Of a stretch of 7,080 nt of DNA, positions 6,011-7,080 are shown piece by piece (position 1 is the first letter of the stretch; each line of letters begins with the position of its first letter). A program made the position numbers and the translations under genes. The stretch is from an uncultured Oscillospiraceae bacterium (GTDB lineage: Bacteria; Bacillota; Clostridia; Oscillospirales; Oscillospiraceae): assembly GCA_934655935.1 (NCBI GenBank), contig CAKUHJ010000099.1:1-7080 (forward strand), read 5' to 3'. The notes beneath the pieces were generated by a model. That model was not told where the DNA came from. It did no database searches and saw only the letters and a list, made by a program, of their open reading frames with translations.

Positions 6011-6020
<10 letters not shown>
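5430..6020 (+). CDS. Membrane-anchored J-domain co-chaperone with Q/Y-rich region
   Basis: 196 residues. Residues 4-62 form a J domain ([20 protein letters not shown]) with the HPD tripeptide at 32-34, which stimulates Hsp70 ATPase. A glutamine-rich stretch (64-84) and a Tyr/Gln/Asp-rich stretch (86-128) follow. A basic patch RSPRRR (129-134) precedes one hydrophobic segment at about 137-157, then a short Tyr/Ser/Thr-rich tail to 196. It lacks the Gly/Phe region, the four CXXCXGXG zinc motifs and the client-binding domains of DnaJ, so it is not the general DnaJ. By the positive-inside rule the J domain probably faces the cytoplasm. It overlaps grpE by 10 nt and heads the operon containing dnaK, its probable partner. 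It may recruit DnaK to the membrane; clients are unknown. Confidence 0.85.
5619..5654 (+). repeat. Three 12-bp in-frame tandem repeats coding QQQA
   Basis: Three consecutive units, CAGCAGCAAGCG, CAGCAGCAGGCC and CAGCAGCAGGCG, encode QQQA three times at residues 64-75 of the J protein. They differ only at third codon positions. More CAG codons continue to 5681. Such a tract could expand or contract by slippage without shifting the frame. Confidence 0.8.

Positions 6021-7080
<1,060 letters not shown>

Overview
The window looks like a GC-rich chromosomal segment of a Clostridia-type Firmicute, probably near Oscillospiraceae/Ruminococcaceae. The reasons are strong AGGAGG-type ribosome binding sites, a DnaK that lacks the insert found in the N-terminal lobe of Gram-negative DnaK, a C_GCAxxG_C_C family protein, and a TetM-like GTPase carrying a YacP/Rae1-type domain. 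The taxon is an inference. I see no transposase, integrase, tRNA, rRNA or CRISPR array.

Layout. Positions 1-1122 (+) hold the translation cluster infC (5' end cut off), rpmI and rplT. Positions 1139-1313 hold five consecutive hairpins, the last a clear bidirectional terminator that also serves the convergent gene. Positions 1316-2173 (-) encode a small radical SAM protein with a reduced C-terminal cysteine set. A 125-bp divergent gap (2174-2298) holds promoters for both directions. Positions 2299-5321 (+) form a two-gene unit: a C_GCAxxG_C_C cysteine protein overlaps by 4 nt an 851-residue fusion of a TetM/EF-G-like ribosomal GTPase and a C-terminal NYN nuclease domain resembling YacP/Rae1. 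After a 108-bp gap with a TATAAT-type promoter, positions 5430-7080 (+) form a chaperone operon: a membrane-anchored J-domain protein, a short grpE, and dnaK (3' end cut off).

How it fits together. The flanks are housekeeping: translation initiation and 50S assembly on the left, Hsp70 folding machinery on the right. The middle is less ordinary. The fusion joins a factor expected to enter the ribosomal A site with a domain whose family member Rae1 cleaves mRNA in the ribosome, so a ribosome-clearing or rescue factor with its own mRNA nuclease is a reasonable hypothesis. Its co-translated cysteine protein may be a redox or metal partner. This two-gene unit is the best candidate for an undescribed system here.
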